Assembly: GCA_028870815.1 (NCBI GenBank)
Contig: JAGWOU010000055.1
Location: 1 to 8,585, forward strand
Length of the DNA: 8,585 nucleotides
Direction: 5' to 3'
Source: Rhodospirillales bacterium
Lineage (GTDB): Bacteria > Pseudomonadota > Alphaproteobacteria > Acetobacterales > Acetobacteraceae
The notes under the pieces were generated by a model. That model searched no databases. It was given only the letters and a program-made list of their open reading frames with translations, and had not been told where the DNA came from. Of this stretch, positions 1 to 5,731 are shown piece after piece. The number at the start of each line of letters is the position of its first letter. Position 1 is the stretch's first letter. The position numbers and the translations under genes were made by a program.

Positions 1-181
1 CACTGGCTGCGGCCTCGGAAATTTCGTTCGGCTTGCCGGCGAGCATCAGGCTGTCGAGCTTTTGTAGTTTGTGCGTGAGGTCCTCGACCAGTTCCAACCC
101 TTGGGCCAGCAAATCGCCAACTGGCTGAGCATCTGTGAATGGTGGCGGCGCCACTGGCCGGAATTGCCCCGAAATACTCAT
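1..181 (-). CDS. flgN: Probable FlgN-type flagellar chaperone (partial, 3' end beyond the window)
   Basis: Reading from the ATG at 181-179 gives 60 residues, starting MSISGQFRPVAPPPFTD and still open at the window edge. After a proline-rich start, residues about 22-60 form an amphipathic helix with regular leucines (LLAQGLELVEDLTHKLQKLD), as at the N-terminus of FlgN-like chaperones, which hold hook-filament junction proteins (FlgK, FlgL) in the cytosol before export. The start overlaps the stop of the upstream flgM-like gene as ATGA, so the two are probably translationally coupled; flgM-flgN is a common pair. The helical sequence alone is weak evidence, and the FlgN call leans on the position directly after FlgM. 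It could be another small flagellar helical protein. Confidence 0.6.
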   Translation of the reverse strand, partial: MSISGQFRPVAPPPFTDAQPVGDLLAQGLELVEDLTHKLQKLDSLMLAGKPNEISEAAAS

Positions 182-477
182 CGCGGCGTCTCGCTCAGCA
201 CCGTGGAAATGGCCCGCGCCAGGGCTTCCGGGGTGACATTGTAGCTGCCATTTGCCAATGCCGCCTTGATGGCGTTGACATTGGGCTGGTTGACCCCGGC
301 GGAGCCGCGCGCGGCCGTAACAAGGGCGGCGCTGGTTTGTGCGGCGGCGCTCAGCGTGACGGAATCGGCCTGGGCTGCCTGCCCGGCCAGGCCGCTTTGC
401 GGCTTTGCGGCGGGTTGCGGAGGCGTGGCGGCATCCATAGCCGGCAAGGGCGTGTAGGGCTGAATCGTATTGGTCAT
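178..477 (-). CDS. flgM: FlgM-like negative regulator of flagellin synthesis (anti-sigma-28)
   Basis: A 99-residue protein with a disordered Pro/Ala/Gln-rich N-terminal half and a conserved-looking C-terminal half. Two FlgM hallmarks are visible: a D-S-V-T-L-S-A-A-A-Q stretch at about residues 38-47 (family pattern D-x-V-x-L-S) and the segment VNAIKAALANGSYNVTPEAL near residues 67-86, which matches the FlgM sigma-binding pattern (V-x-x-I-(K/R)-x-A-I-x-x-G-x-Y-x-(V/I)-x-x-x-x-I-A). FlgM binds the flagellar sigma factor FliA until the hook is finished, then is exported through the flagellum. Its ATG (477-475) overlaps the fliS stop as ATGA, and its stop overlaps the next start the same way. No fliA is visible in the window, so the sigma partner is inferred. 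Confidence 0.82.
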   Translation of the reverse strand: MTNTIQPYTPLPAMDAATPPQPAAKPQSGLAGQAAQADSVTLSAAAQTSAALVTAARGSAGVNQPNVNAIKAALANGSYNVTPEALARAISTVLSETPR

Positions 478-866
478 GCGGGCTCCACGCTTTCAGATGT
501 TTTTATCATGTCACGGTCCAGGAATGATAAGGCAGCGTCAAAATCCTGCAACGCGTCCAGGCTGTTTTCCGTATTCGCGCGCAGCAGGGTGAAGCGCAGC
601 GCGGTATAAACAGTCATCAGGGCGGGGCCGAGCGTGGTACCGTCTTCGGTGTCCAGCACGCCGGACATGACGTTGAGCAGCGCATCCGCGCGGGCGATCA
701 TCGACGCCTTGGCGCTCTGGTCGCCATGTTCGATGGCCACGCGCGCGCGGCGGCCGTAATGGCGCAGGCCCCGCCAGCCCTGGCGCAGCCAGTGCAGCCC
801 GGGCTCGCCATCGAACATGGTGGCGCGGTAAGTGGTGTTGATGGCGTCCAAGCTGATTTCGTTCAT
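474..866 (-). CDS. fliS: Flagellin export chaperone FliS
   Basis: A 130-residue, mostly helical cytoplasmic protein, close to the usual FliS length of about 125-140. It shows the FliS layout: an N-terminal tyrosine helix (INTTYRATM), a basic helix, a helix with A-x-x-L-L-x-V-M-x-x-L-D at about residues 60-72, then LGPALMTVYTALRFTLLRAN, corresponding to the family's L-x-x-L-Y-x-Y-x-x-x-x-L-x-x-A-N core. FliS binds the C-terminus of flagellin to stop premature polymerisation and pass it to the export gate. The gene starts 3 bp after the fliD stop and ends in an ATGA overlap with flgM; fliD-fliS is a standard pairing. No strong Shine-Dalgarno is seen, so coupling to fliD translation is likely. 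Confidence 0.85.
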   Translation of the reverse strand: MNEISLDAINTTYRATMFDGEPGLHWLRQGWRGLRHYGRRARVAIEHGDQSAKASMIARADALLNVMSGVLDTEDGTTLGPALMTVYTALRFTLLRANTENSLDALQDFDAALSFLDRDMIKTSESVEPA

Positions 867-869
867 TGC

Positions 870-2261
870 TTAGCCTGAGCTGGAAGATGAATTGCCAAGG
901 AAGATGCTGAGATAAGCCTGAGTGATGCTCGCGGAACTCGATTTGTTCTCAGCCGTCGTGTACTCGTTTGCCAAATTCTTCAGCGTGGCCGAGCTTTGCT
1001 GCGTGAGCAGGGTTATTTGTTGATCGATCGAATTGATCGAATCATTCAACGATGTTGTTTGCGCGCTGATGAAGCCGGTGATGCTGGTGCCGGTTGTGGA
1101 GCTTGAAGCGGATTTACCGATGGCGCTGGCGGAAATAGCGCTGAGGCTGGCATAAAGTTTGGAAACCAGGCTGCCGACGCTGGCGGGGCTTTTGGCATAG
1201 GCCGAGGAAAACGCAGTGCTGTTGAAGCTGACACCGCCAGTGCTGGTGATGGAAAGCCCAATGGCATTGGCGCTGAGGCCGCTGGATTCCAGCGCGCTCA
1301 CCGCGCTCAGCAATTGGTTCTTGAGGTTGGTGGCTGAGAAATTGCCGAGCAGCGGGCCGGTTTTGGCCGAGGCGGACGATGCCGAGGCGCTGGAGGATTT
1401 GGCGCTGGCGAATTTGGTCTCGGTTGAAATCGCGGAAATGGCGGCGTTCAGGCTGGTGGCGACGCTGGAAAGATTGCTGGACAGCCCGGTAGGCGAAGAA
1501 CTGACAGAGAGGACCGCATTGCCCGAACTGACCAGAGAGATGGTGGCGCCCGCCACCGCGCTGCCGAGCGCGTTGGTGGCGCTGGTGATGGGAATGCCGT
1601 TGAGCGTGAGCGAGGCATTGGCGGCGGTTTGCGCCAGAACCTCGCTGCCCGGTGCGGCGCTGCTATAGGCGAATTGCGCCAGGGCCCCGGTGCCGGAGAC
1701 CGAGAATGCCGCGCTGGCGCCGGTGCCGCTGCTCTCCAGCACCAGCCGCGCGCCGGCGCTGGTGCCGATAATGGTCGCGTTCACCCCGCCCGCCTGTTTG
1801 TTGATGGCGGCGGCGATGTTGTTCAGCGTCAGGCTGCCGGAGCCGAGCGAGATGGTTTCGCTTTTGCCGCTGGCCAGGGTTACGGCCAAACTGCCCGCGC
1901 CGCCGGAAAGCGTGCTGCCGGCCGAACTGATCAGGCCGGAATAAATCTCTTGCCCTTTGGCCAACGAAATATTGGTGAGGTTATAGGTGCCGGTGGCGGC
2001 ACTGGCACTTACGGTGGCGGTGGCGGCGGCGGTGTTGGTGCTGGTGACGCTGCGGCTGTTGATGGTGGAGAGGTTTTCGATTTTGGAAAGGCTGTCCGAC
2101 AGGCTTGAGACGGCACCGCTGATGCTGCCCCAGGCGGAAATAATCGCCTTGTCCGACGAAACCTGATTCTGAAGATTGGTGATAGGCGCTTCAAGGCGCT
2201 TGGTGACCGTGGCGATTTCTGAGTTGATCGCGGAGGAACTGAGCGAAGACACACTCGACAT
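870..2261 (-). CDS. fliD: Flagellar hook-associated protein 2, filament cap FliD
   Basis: A 463-residue protein from the ATG at 2261-2259. The first ~60 residues (SSVSSLSSSAINSEIATVTK, then the PI-x-x-L-Q-x-Q-V-S-x-x-K-x-x-I-S-A-W-G-S segment) match the FliD N-terminal domain. A flagellin-IN-like repeat follows at about residues 155-195 (LTLNNIAAAINKQAGGVNAT and on to RLVLESSG). The C-terminus (about residues 385-455) is a helical coiled region with INSIDQQITLLTQQSSATLKN and AYLSIF, typical of the FliD tail. FliD caps the filament outside the cell and guides flagellin folding. An earlier in-frame ATG at 2306 lies in the upstream hairpin loop; I prefer 2261 because AGG sits 6 bases before it and the FliD homology starts there. 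The middle is very rich in Ser and Ala, and the protein ends in a short serine run. Confidence 0.93.
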   Translation of the reverse strand: MSSVSSLSSSAINSEIATVTKRLEAPITNLQNQVSSDKAIISAWGSISGAVSSLSDSLSKIENLSTINSRSVTSTNTAAATATVSASAATGTYNLTNISLAKGQEIYSGLISSAGSTLSGGAGSLAVTLASGKSETISLGSGSLTLNNIAAAINKQAGGVNATIIGTSAGARLVLESSGTGASAAFSVSGTGALAQFAYSSAAPGSEVLAQTAANASLTLNGIPITSATNALGSAVAGATISLVSSGNAVLSVSSSPTGLSSNLSSVATSLNAAISAISTETKFASAKSSSASASSASAKTGPLLGNFSATNLKNQLLSAVSALESSGLSANAIGLSITSTGGVSFNSTAFSSAYAKSPASVGSLVSKLYASLSAISASAIGKSASSSTTGTSITGFISAQTTSLNDSINSIDQQITLLTQQSSATLKNLANEYTTAENKSSSASITQAYLSIFLGNSSSSSG

Positions 2262-2265
2262 GGCG

Positions 2266-2270
2266 CACCT
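2266..2270 (-). promoter_or_regulatory. Ribosome binding site deciding the fliD start
   Basis: On the minus strand the bases TTTCAGGTGCGCCATG place an AGGTG core directly before the ATG at 2261, with 6 bases between AGG and ATG. This supports 2261 over the upstream in-frame ATG at 2306. Confidence 0.6.
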
Positions 2271-2295
2271 GAAAGAATTGAACAGACACCGGATT

Positions 2296-2318
2296 GGCCG
2301 GGGCAATATGCCCCGGCC
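2296..2318. terminator. GC-rich hairpin between flagellin and fliD (terminator or mRNA processing/stability element)
   Basis: GGCCGGGGC (2296-2304) and GCCCCGGCC (2310-2318) are perfect 9-bp inverted repeats around a 5-base loop. The hairpin lies about 15 bases after the flagellin stop and ends about 35 bases before the fliD start on the minus strand. No U-run follows the stem on either strand (minus strand continues AATCCGG), so it is not a textbook intrinsic terminator. It may partly attenuate readthrough or protect the 3' end of the abundant flagellin mRNA, letting flagellin be made in excess over FliD. The structure is seen directly; the role is inferred. Confidence 0.6.
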
Positions 2319-2332
2319 TGATTAACCAACCC

Positions 2333-3367
2333 TTACGGCAGCAGGGAGAGATAGCTCTGCTGCAACTGCGTGGAGGATTTCAACGCCGCCACACCGGACT
2401 GCGCCTGGATCTGCGCCTGGGTGAGCTGGTTGGCCACCTGCGGAATATTCGCGTCCTGCACCACGCCCAGCGCCGTGGTCACGTTCTGGCTGGTGGCGTT
2501 CAGGTTGTTGATATTCGCGGAGACGCGCTGCTGCACGGCGCCCAGCTGGCCGCCCTGGTTGTTAAGCCCGGCCAGGGCGTATTTGATGACGTTGATGGCG
2601 TTGTTGGCGCCGGCGGTGGTGCCAACATTGATGTTCGCCAGGGAGTTAAGCGAGGTAACACCTGCCAGCTTCGCCGAACCACTGACAGTGAAAGCGGCGC
2701 TGGACTGGAACTGCACCTGGCCCTGCTGGGTGTCACCCGCGGCGGCGAGATGGCCGGCGAGGGAGGTAACGGTGCCGCCCGCACCTGCGGTGGTGGCGGT
2801 GCCGGCGGAGGAAAACTTGATGTTCTGGCCGCTCTGCTGCGCCAGGGTCAGCTTGCCGCTGGCGCTGGAGGCCACGATGCCGCTGGTGCTGGTCTGCTGG
2901 TTGATCTGGGACACCACCTCGGAAAGGCTGGAAGCGTTCACCGCGATCGCCCCGCCAATGGTGCTGCCCGAACCGGAGGCTTGTAGCTTGAACTTGATCT
3001 TGCCGCTGGCGCTGGCAGCCACGTTGTAGGTTACCGTGTTGGTTGCCTGGGCCTGCACGCCGGTTTTGCCGGAGATGTTGCTGGCGGCTTTGGCAATGGC
3101 GGCGGCGGACTCGGTGGCGGTGGTGGTGAAGTTGCCGGAACCGCCGGTCGGGCCGGTAATCGTCACGGCGGCGCCGGTGAATGCACCAGCGGCCGAGACC
3201 AGGCCGGACGAGGCGTTGGTGAAGGCGCTGCCCTTTGCGGTGGCATACTCGCCGATATTGGCGGCGGTGGTATTGCCGATGGAAAGGCTCAGCGTCTGGC
3301 CTTCATTGGCGCCGACCTGGAACTGCACGCCGGAGAAAGAGCCGTTCAGCAGGTTGATGTTTCTCAT
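2333..3367 (-). CDS. fliC: Flagellin, N-terminally truncated at a breakpoint
   Basis: The open frame gives 344 residues, but it starts inside a flagellin: MRN then INLLNGSFSGVQFQVGANEG, which in complete flagellins lies roughly 110-130 residues in, after the helical D0/D1 N-terminal domain. That domain is absent. A Gly/Ser/Ala-rich variable region follows, including a flagellin-IN-like motif (IGGAIAVNASSLSEVVSQIN, then SGKLTLAQQSGQNIKF). The conserved C-terminal D1/D0 helices are complete (RVSANINNLNATSQNVTTAL, and IPQVANQLTQAQIQAQSG), ending in the QSYLSLLP tail. Flagellin polymerises into the filament and needs both terminal helices, so this version should not assemble. Homology stops at about 3358, where sequence antisense to fliP begins. 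The ATG at 3367 and the GGGG before it derive from antisense fliP and are probably fortuitous. Confidence 0.9.
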   Translation of the reverse strand: MRNINLLNGSFSGVQFQVGANEGQTLSLSIGNTTAANIGEYATAKGSAFTNASSGLVSAAGAFTGAAVTITGPTGGSGNFTTTATESAAAIAKAASNISGKTGVQAQATNTVTYNVAASASGKIKFKLQASGSGSTIGGAIAVNASSLSEVVSQINQQTSTSGIVASSASGKLTLAQQSGQNIKFSSAGTATTAGAGGTVTSLAGHLAAAGDTQQGQVQFQSSAAFTVSGSAKLAGVTSLNSLANINVGTTAGANNAINVIKYALAGLNNQGGQLGAVQQRVSANINNLNATSQNVTTALGVVQDANIPQVANQLTQAQIQAQSGVAALKSSTQLQQSYLSLLP

Positions 3368-3375
3368 TTACATCC
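3355..3375. other. Head-to-head breakpoint joining truncated flagellin and truncated fliP
   Basis: Left of about 3358 the minus strand encodes flagellin from INLLNGSF onward; right of about 3360 the plus strand encodes FliP from FLIYIPF onward. Neither gene's 5' part is present and there is no intergenic spacer or promoter. In FliP a Gly normally precedes FLIYIP, but here the codon is ATG, which places the junction at about 3357-3363. The pentamer GATGT (3356-3360) and its complement ACATC (3370-3374) flank the join 9 bases apart, so both genes carry ACATC in their own sense direction. This is a rearrangement point or an artificial chimera; the sequence alone cannot say which. Confidence 0.8.
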
Positions 3376-3536
3376 CCTTTGTCCTCATCGATCTCGCTGT
3401 CGCCTCCATCCTTATGTCGCTGGGCATGATCATGGTTTCGCCGACGCTCATTTCCCTGCCGCTGAAATTGCTGATGTTCGTCTCCATCCATGGCTGGGTG
3501 CTGGTGCTCGGCACGTTGGCGAACAGTTTCAAATAA
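3360..3536 (+). pseudogene. fliP: FliP C-terminal fragment (5' end lost at the breakpoint)
   Basis: Only the last 58 codons of FliP remain, from FLIYIPFVLIDLAVASILMS to LGTLANSFK and a TAA stop. They match the FliP C-terminus closely: I-P-F-x-x-I-D-L-x-V-A-S-x-L-M-x-x-G-M-x-M-V-x-P, then L-P-x-K-L-x-x-F and G-W-x-L-x-x-G-x-L-x-x-S-F. Full FliP is about 250 residues, so roughly 190 are missing, including the signal peptide and first membrane segments. FliP forms the core of the flagellar export gate with FliQ and FliR. The frame stays open back to an ATG at 3036, but those upstream residues are antisense to flagellin and not FliP. The stop overlaps the fliQ start by 1 bp (TAATG), so this is the real 3' part of a fliPQR operon. 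Confidence 0.9.
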
Positions 3537-3811
3537 TGCCGCTCTACCTCAAGCTCTTGCGGCACGCGTTGGAAATGGGGTTGTCCGCCATTCTGCCTTG
3601 CGTGCTGGTGCTGCTCGCCGTCGGCCTCATCACCTCCATCCTGCAGGCCATCTTCCAGATCGAGGACGCCACCTTCGCCTTGCTGCCAAAAACCATGGCG
3701 ATGGTCATCATCGCCGTCACCGGCGGTTTCGGCGCGCTCGGCGTGTTTGAAGCCTTGGCCAGGAATTTCATCATCAACGCGCCCGCTCTGGTGCATCAGC
3801 CGTGGTATTAG
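3536..3811 (+). CDS. fliQ: Flagellar export gate protein FliQ
   Basis: A 91-residue membrane protein, the usual FliQ length of about 89. Two hydrophobic helices are visible, at about residues 14-36 (GLSAILPCVLVLLAVGLITSIL) and 50-72 (ALLPKTMAMVIIAVTGGFGAL), joined by the conserved loop with S-I-L-Q-A-x-x-Q-I-x-(D/E)-x-T-x-x-x-L-P-K, the FliQ signature. FliQ subunits pack around FliP and FliR in the inner membrane at the base of the flagellum to form the secretion channel. The ATG overlaps the fliP stop by one base, and the 3' end overlaps the fliR GTG start by 10 bases, so translation is probably coupled along the operon. Confidence 0.93.
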   Translation: MPLYLKLLRHALEMGLSAILPCVLVLLAVGLITSILQAIFQIEDATFALLPKTMAMVIIAVTGGFGALGVFEALARNFIINAPALVHQPWY

Positions 3812-4569
3812 ACGAACATACCGTCATGCTCTGGTTCGGGCGCTTTTTGTGGCCCTTCCTGCGCATCACGGGGCTGTTTCTCACCGCCCCGTTTTACGGC
3901 TCGTCTCTCATCCCCAACATGGTCAAGGCCATGCTGGCGGCGGCGCTGGCGCTTTGCCTCGCCATGTGGCTGCCCGCCTTGCCTGCTTATCCGGCGGACC
4001 CGCTCAGTGCCATCTTCACCGGTTTCGTGCAGATCACCTATGGCGCGGTACTGGGCATGGCCATGCAGATCGTCGTTGCTGCCTTCTCAAGCGCTGGCGA
4101 GATCATGGGGCAGGCGATGGGGCTTTCCTTCGCGGAGCTGCAATTCCGCGAATCCTCAGGTTCCAGCGCGGTCCTGTCAGACATCATGCTCTGGGCCGGG
4201 TTGCTCGGCTATATGGCGGCGGGCGGCCCGGTCTGGGTTTTTGAGGCGCTGGTCAGGTCTTTCGCGCACGGGGCGGGTGTCGCGCCCATCGCCTCCTGGT
4301 CCGCCCTGGCATCCCTTGGTGGTAATCTCTTCGTCGCCGCCATTGGTCTTGCCCTGCCGGTCATGGCCGCCACGCTCTGCGTCAACCTTACCGTCGGCCT
4401 CACAACTGTTTTTGCCCCCAGCATGAACCTGCTTTCAATCGGCTTCCCGCTGCTCATCCTCACCGGGCTTTGGGTGCTGGTCGCCGCCATTCCTGGCTTC
4501 GGCGTTACGGCGCAGCACCTCACCACCCAATGCATGGGCGCTCTCGGCGCGATGCTCCCGCATGGCTGA
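3802..4569 (+). CDS. fliR: Flagellar export gate protein FliR
   Basis: A 255-residue polytopic membrane protein of normal FliR length (about 260). Hydrophobic segments lie near residues 10-30, 40-60, 75-97, 127-147, 172-196 and 208-231. Family features include the N-terminal RFLWPFLRITGLFLTAPFYG, the central GEIMGQAMGLSFAELQF, and LTVGLTTVFAPSMNLLSIGF near residues 196-215 (family pattern L-x-x-G-L-x-x-x-x-x-P-x-x-N-x-x-x-I-G-F-P-L). FliR closes the FliP5-FliQ4-FliR1 export channel and contacts FlhB. The start chosen is GTG at 3802, overlapping fliQ by 10 bp; the in-frame ATG at 3826 (residue 9) is an alternative that keeps all the homology. The 3' end overlaps flhB by 8 bp. Confidence 0.94.
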   Translation: MVLDEHTVMLWFGRFLWPFLRITGLFLTAPFYGSSLIPNMVKAMLAAALALCLAMWLPALPAYPADPLSAIFTGFVQITYGAVLGMAMQIVVAAFSSAGEIMGQAMGLSFAELQFRESSGSSAVLSDIMLWAGLLGYMAAGGPVWVFEALVRSFAHGAGVAPIASWSALASLGGNLFVAAIGLALPVMAATLCVNLTVGLTTVFAPSMNLLSIGFPLLILTGLWVLVAAIPGFGVTAQHLTTQCMGALGAMLPHG

Positions 4570-5677
4570 GGAAAGCGCTGGCGAGAAGAAGCACGCGCCA
4601 ACCGAGCGCCGGCTTCGCCAGGCCGCCGAGCGCGGCGATGTCCGGCGCTCCCAGGAACTGCCAAAAGCCGCCGCCATCGCGCTGTTTACCCTGCTGGGGC
4701 TGGGTGCCGCCGCCGGGCTTGGCCTCCGGCTGCTCAACCTCTTCGCCGCCGCGTTGGACCAGGCCGGCACTGCCCCGCTCTCCGCCGCCTCCTTCTGGGC
4801 GCAGGGCATGTTCGCGGGCCTGTTTCCGCTTCTCGCCTTGCTGGCCGCCATCGCTCTGGCTGGCAGCATCGTCTCCGGCGGCTGGGTATTCGCCGCCAAT
4901 CTGCTGCTGCCGGACTTCTCCAAGCTCATGCCGCAATCCGGGCTGGGGCAGATTTTCTCCGGCCATGGGTTCTCGGAGCATGGCAAATCCATCCTGAAAA
5001 TCCTCGCCATTGGCGGCACCGGGGCTGCCGTCATTCTCCTCAACCGGGCACGCTTTGCCGCCCTGGCTATGCTGCCATTCCCCGTGCCGGGCGCCATGCT
5101 GGGCCTTGCGTTGCAAACGCTGGGCATCATTTGCGTCGTGCTGGTGCTGCTGGCGGCTGGCGATCTTGCCCTGCAAATCTGGCTGCACCGGCATAAGCTG
5201 CGCATGTCGGACGATGAAATCCGTGAGGAGATGAAAGACGCGGCGGGTAATCCCCATGTCAAATCCCGCCAGCGCGCCTTGTCCCGCAAGCTCGCCCGCG
5301 CCCGGCAGATGCAGCGCATCCCCGAAGCCTCCGTCATCGTCACCAACCCCACCCATTATGCCTGCGCCATTCGCTACCGCCGTGGCGGAGATCGCGCGCC
5401 CTTGCTGCTGGCCAAGGGTGTTGGGTTGCTGGCGGAGGAGATCATCACCCGCGCTCGTGCTCATGGCATCCCGGTGGTGCAATCCCCGCCTCTGGCCCGC
5501 GCCATTTACCGCCATGTAGAGCCGGACGATCACATCCCGGCGGCACTCTATCGCGCCTGCGCTGAGGTTCTCGCCTATGTCTGGCGATTGCAGCGCTGGC
5601 GGTCGCATGGCGGGGCAAAACCACTGCCGCCCAAGCCGCAAGAGGGTGAAATCGAAATCTCCCGCTGGCTTCGCTAA
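4562..5677 (+). CDS. flhB: Flagellar export switch protein FlhB
   Basis: A 371-residue protein, close to the family's 350-385. The N-terminus has the conserved charged stretch K-x-x-x-P-T-x-R-R-L-(R)-x-A-x-x-x-G-x-V-x-x-S-x-E-L (residues 10-33). Four membrane segments follow at about 36-58, 84-108, 143-163 and 178-204, then a cytoplasmic linker (MSDDEIREEMKDAAGNP and KSRQR) and the C-terminal domain. The self-cleavage motif N262-P263-T264-H265 is intact; cleavage between N and P switches export from rod/hook to filament proteins. Downstream, LLAKGVGLLAEEIITRARAHGIPVVQ and the LARA(I)Y segment match the FlhB_C fold. The ATG overlaps the fliR stop by 8 bp. It is the last flagellar gene here; putA follows after 43 bp on the same strand. 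Confidence 0.96.
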   Translation: MAEESAGEKKHAPTERRLRQAAERGDVRRSQELPKAAAIALFTLLGLGAAAGLGLRLLNLFAAALDQAGTAPLSAASFWAQGMFAGLFPLLALLAAIALAGSIVSGGWVFAANLLLPDFSKLMPQSGLGQIFSGHGFSEHGKSILKILAIGGTGAAVILLNRARFAALAMLPFPVPGAMLGLALQTLGIICVVLVLLAAGDLALQIWLHRHKLRMSDDEIREEMKDAAGNPHVKSRQRALSRKLARARQMQRIPEASVIVTNPTHYACAIRYRRGGDRAPLLLAKGVGLLAEEIITRARAHGIPVVQSPPLARAIYRHVEPDDHIPAALYRACAEVLAYVWRLQRWRSHGGAKPLPPKPQEGEIEISRWLR

Positions 5678-5713
5678 TCTTTGCCTTTATTTCGTCGGGG
5701 CAAATGCCTAGCT

Positions 5714-5731
5714 TCTTGGCATGCAGCAAGA
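5714..5731 (+). promoter_or_regulatory. Small inverted repeat over the putA start codon
   Basis: TCTTG (5714-5718) and CAAGA (5727-5731) are inverted repeats around an 8-base loop, GCATGCAG, that contains the putA ATG (5721-5723). No clear Shine-Dalgarno lies within 5-12 bases of this ATG; the nearest G-run (GGGG, 5697-5700) is 20 bases away. The hairpin is short and could be chance. It might affect initiation, but nothing else in the sequence supports that. Confidence 0.2.

Noticed and set aside
1216..2108. Plus-strand open frames opposite fliD
   Set aside because: They are shadows of the Ser/Ala-rich FliD sequence with no recognisable motifs.
2262..2306. Upstream ATG at 2306 as the fliD start
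   Set aside because: It lies in the loop of the intergenic hairpin, adds residues unlike FliD, and the ATG at 2261 has a well-placed ribosome binding site.
2262..2332. Possible sigma-28 or sigma-54 promoter before fliD
   Set aside because: I found no convincing match to either consensus with correct spacing; the gap is mostly hairpin.
3036..3536. 166-codon plus-strand frame ending in FliP
   Set aside because: Only codons from about 3360 match FliP; the earlier part is antisense flagellin. Treated as a FliP fragment starting at the breakpoint.
4435..5641. Two long minus-strand open frames (305 and 373 codons) opposite flhB
   Set aside because: They lie over the clear FlhB coding sequence with its NPTH motif, and their translations are low-complexity shadows.
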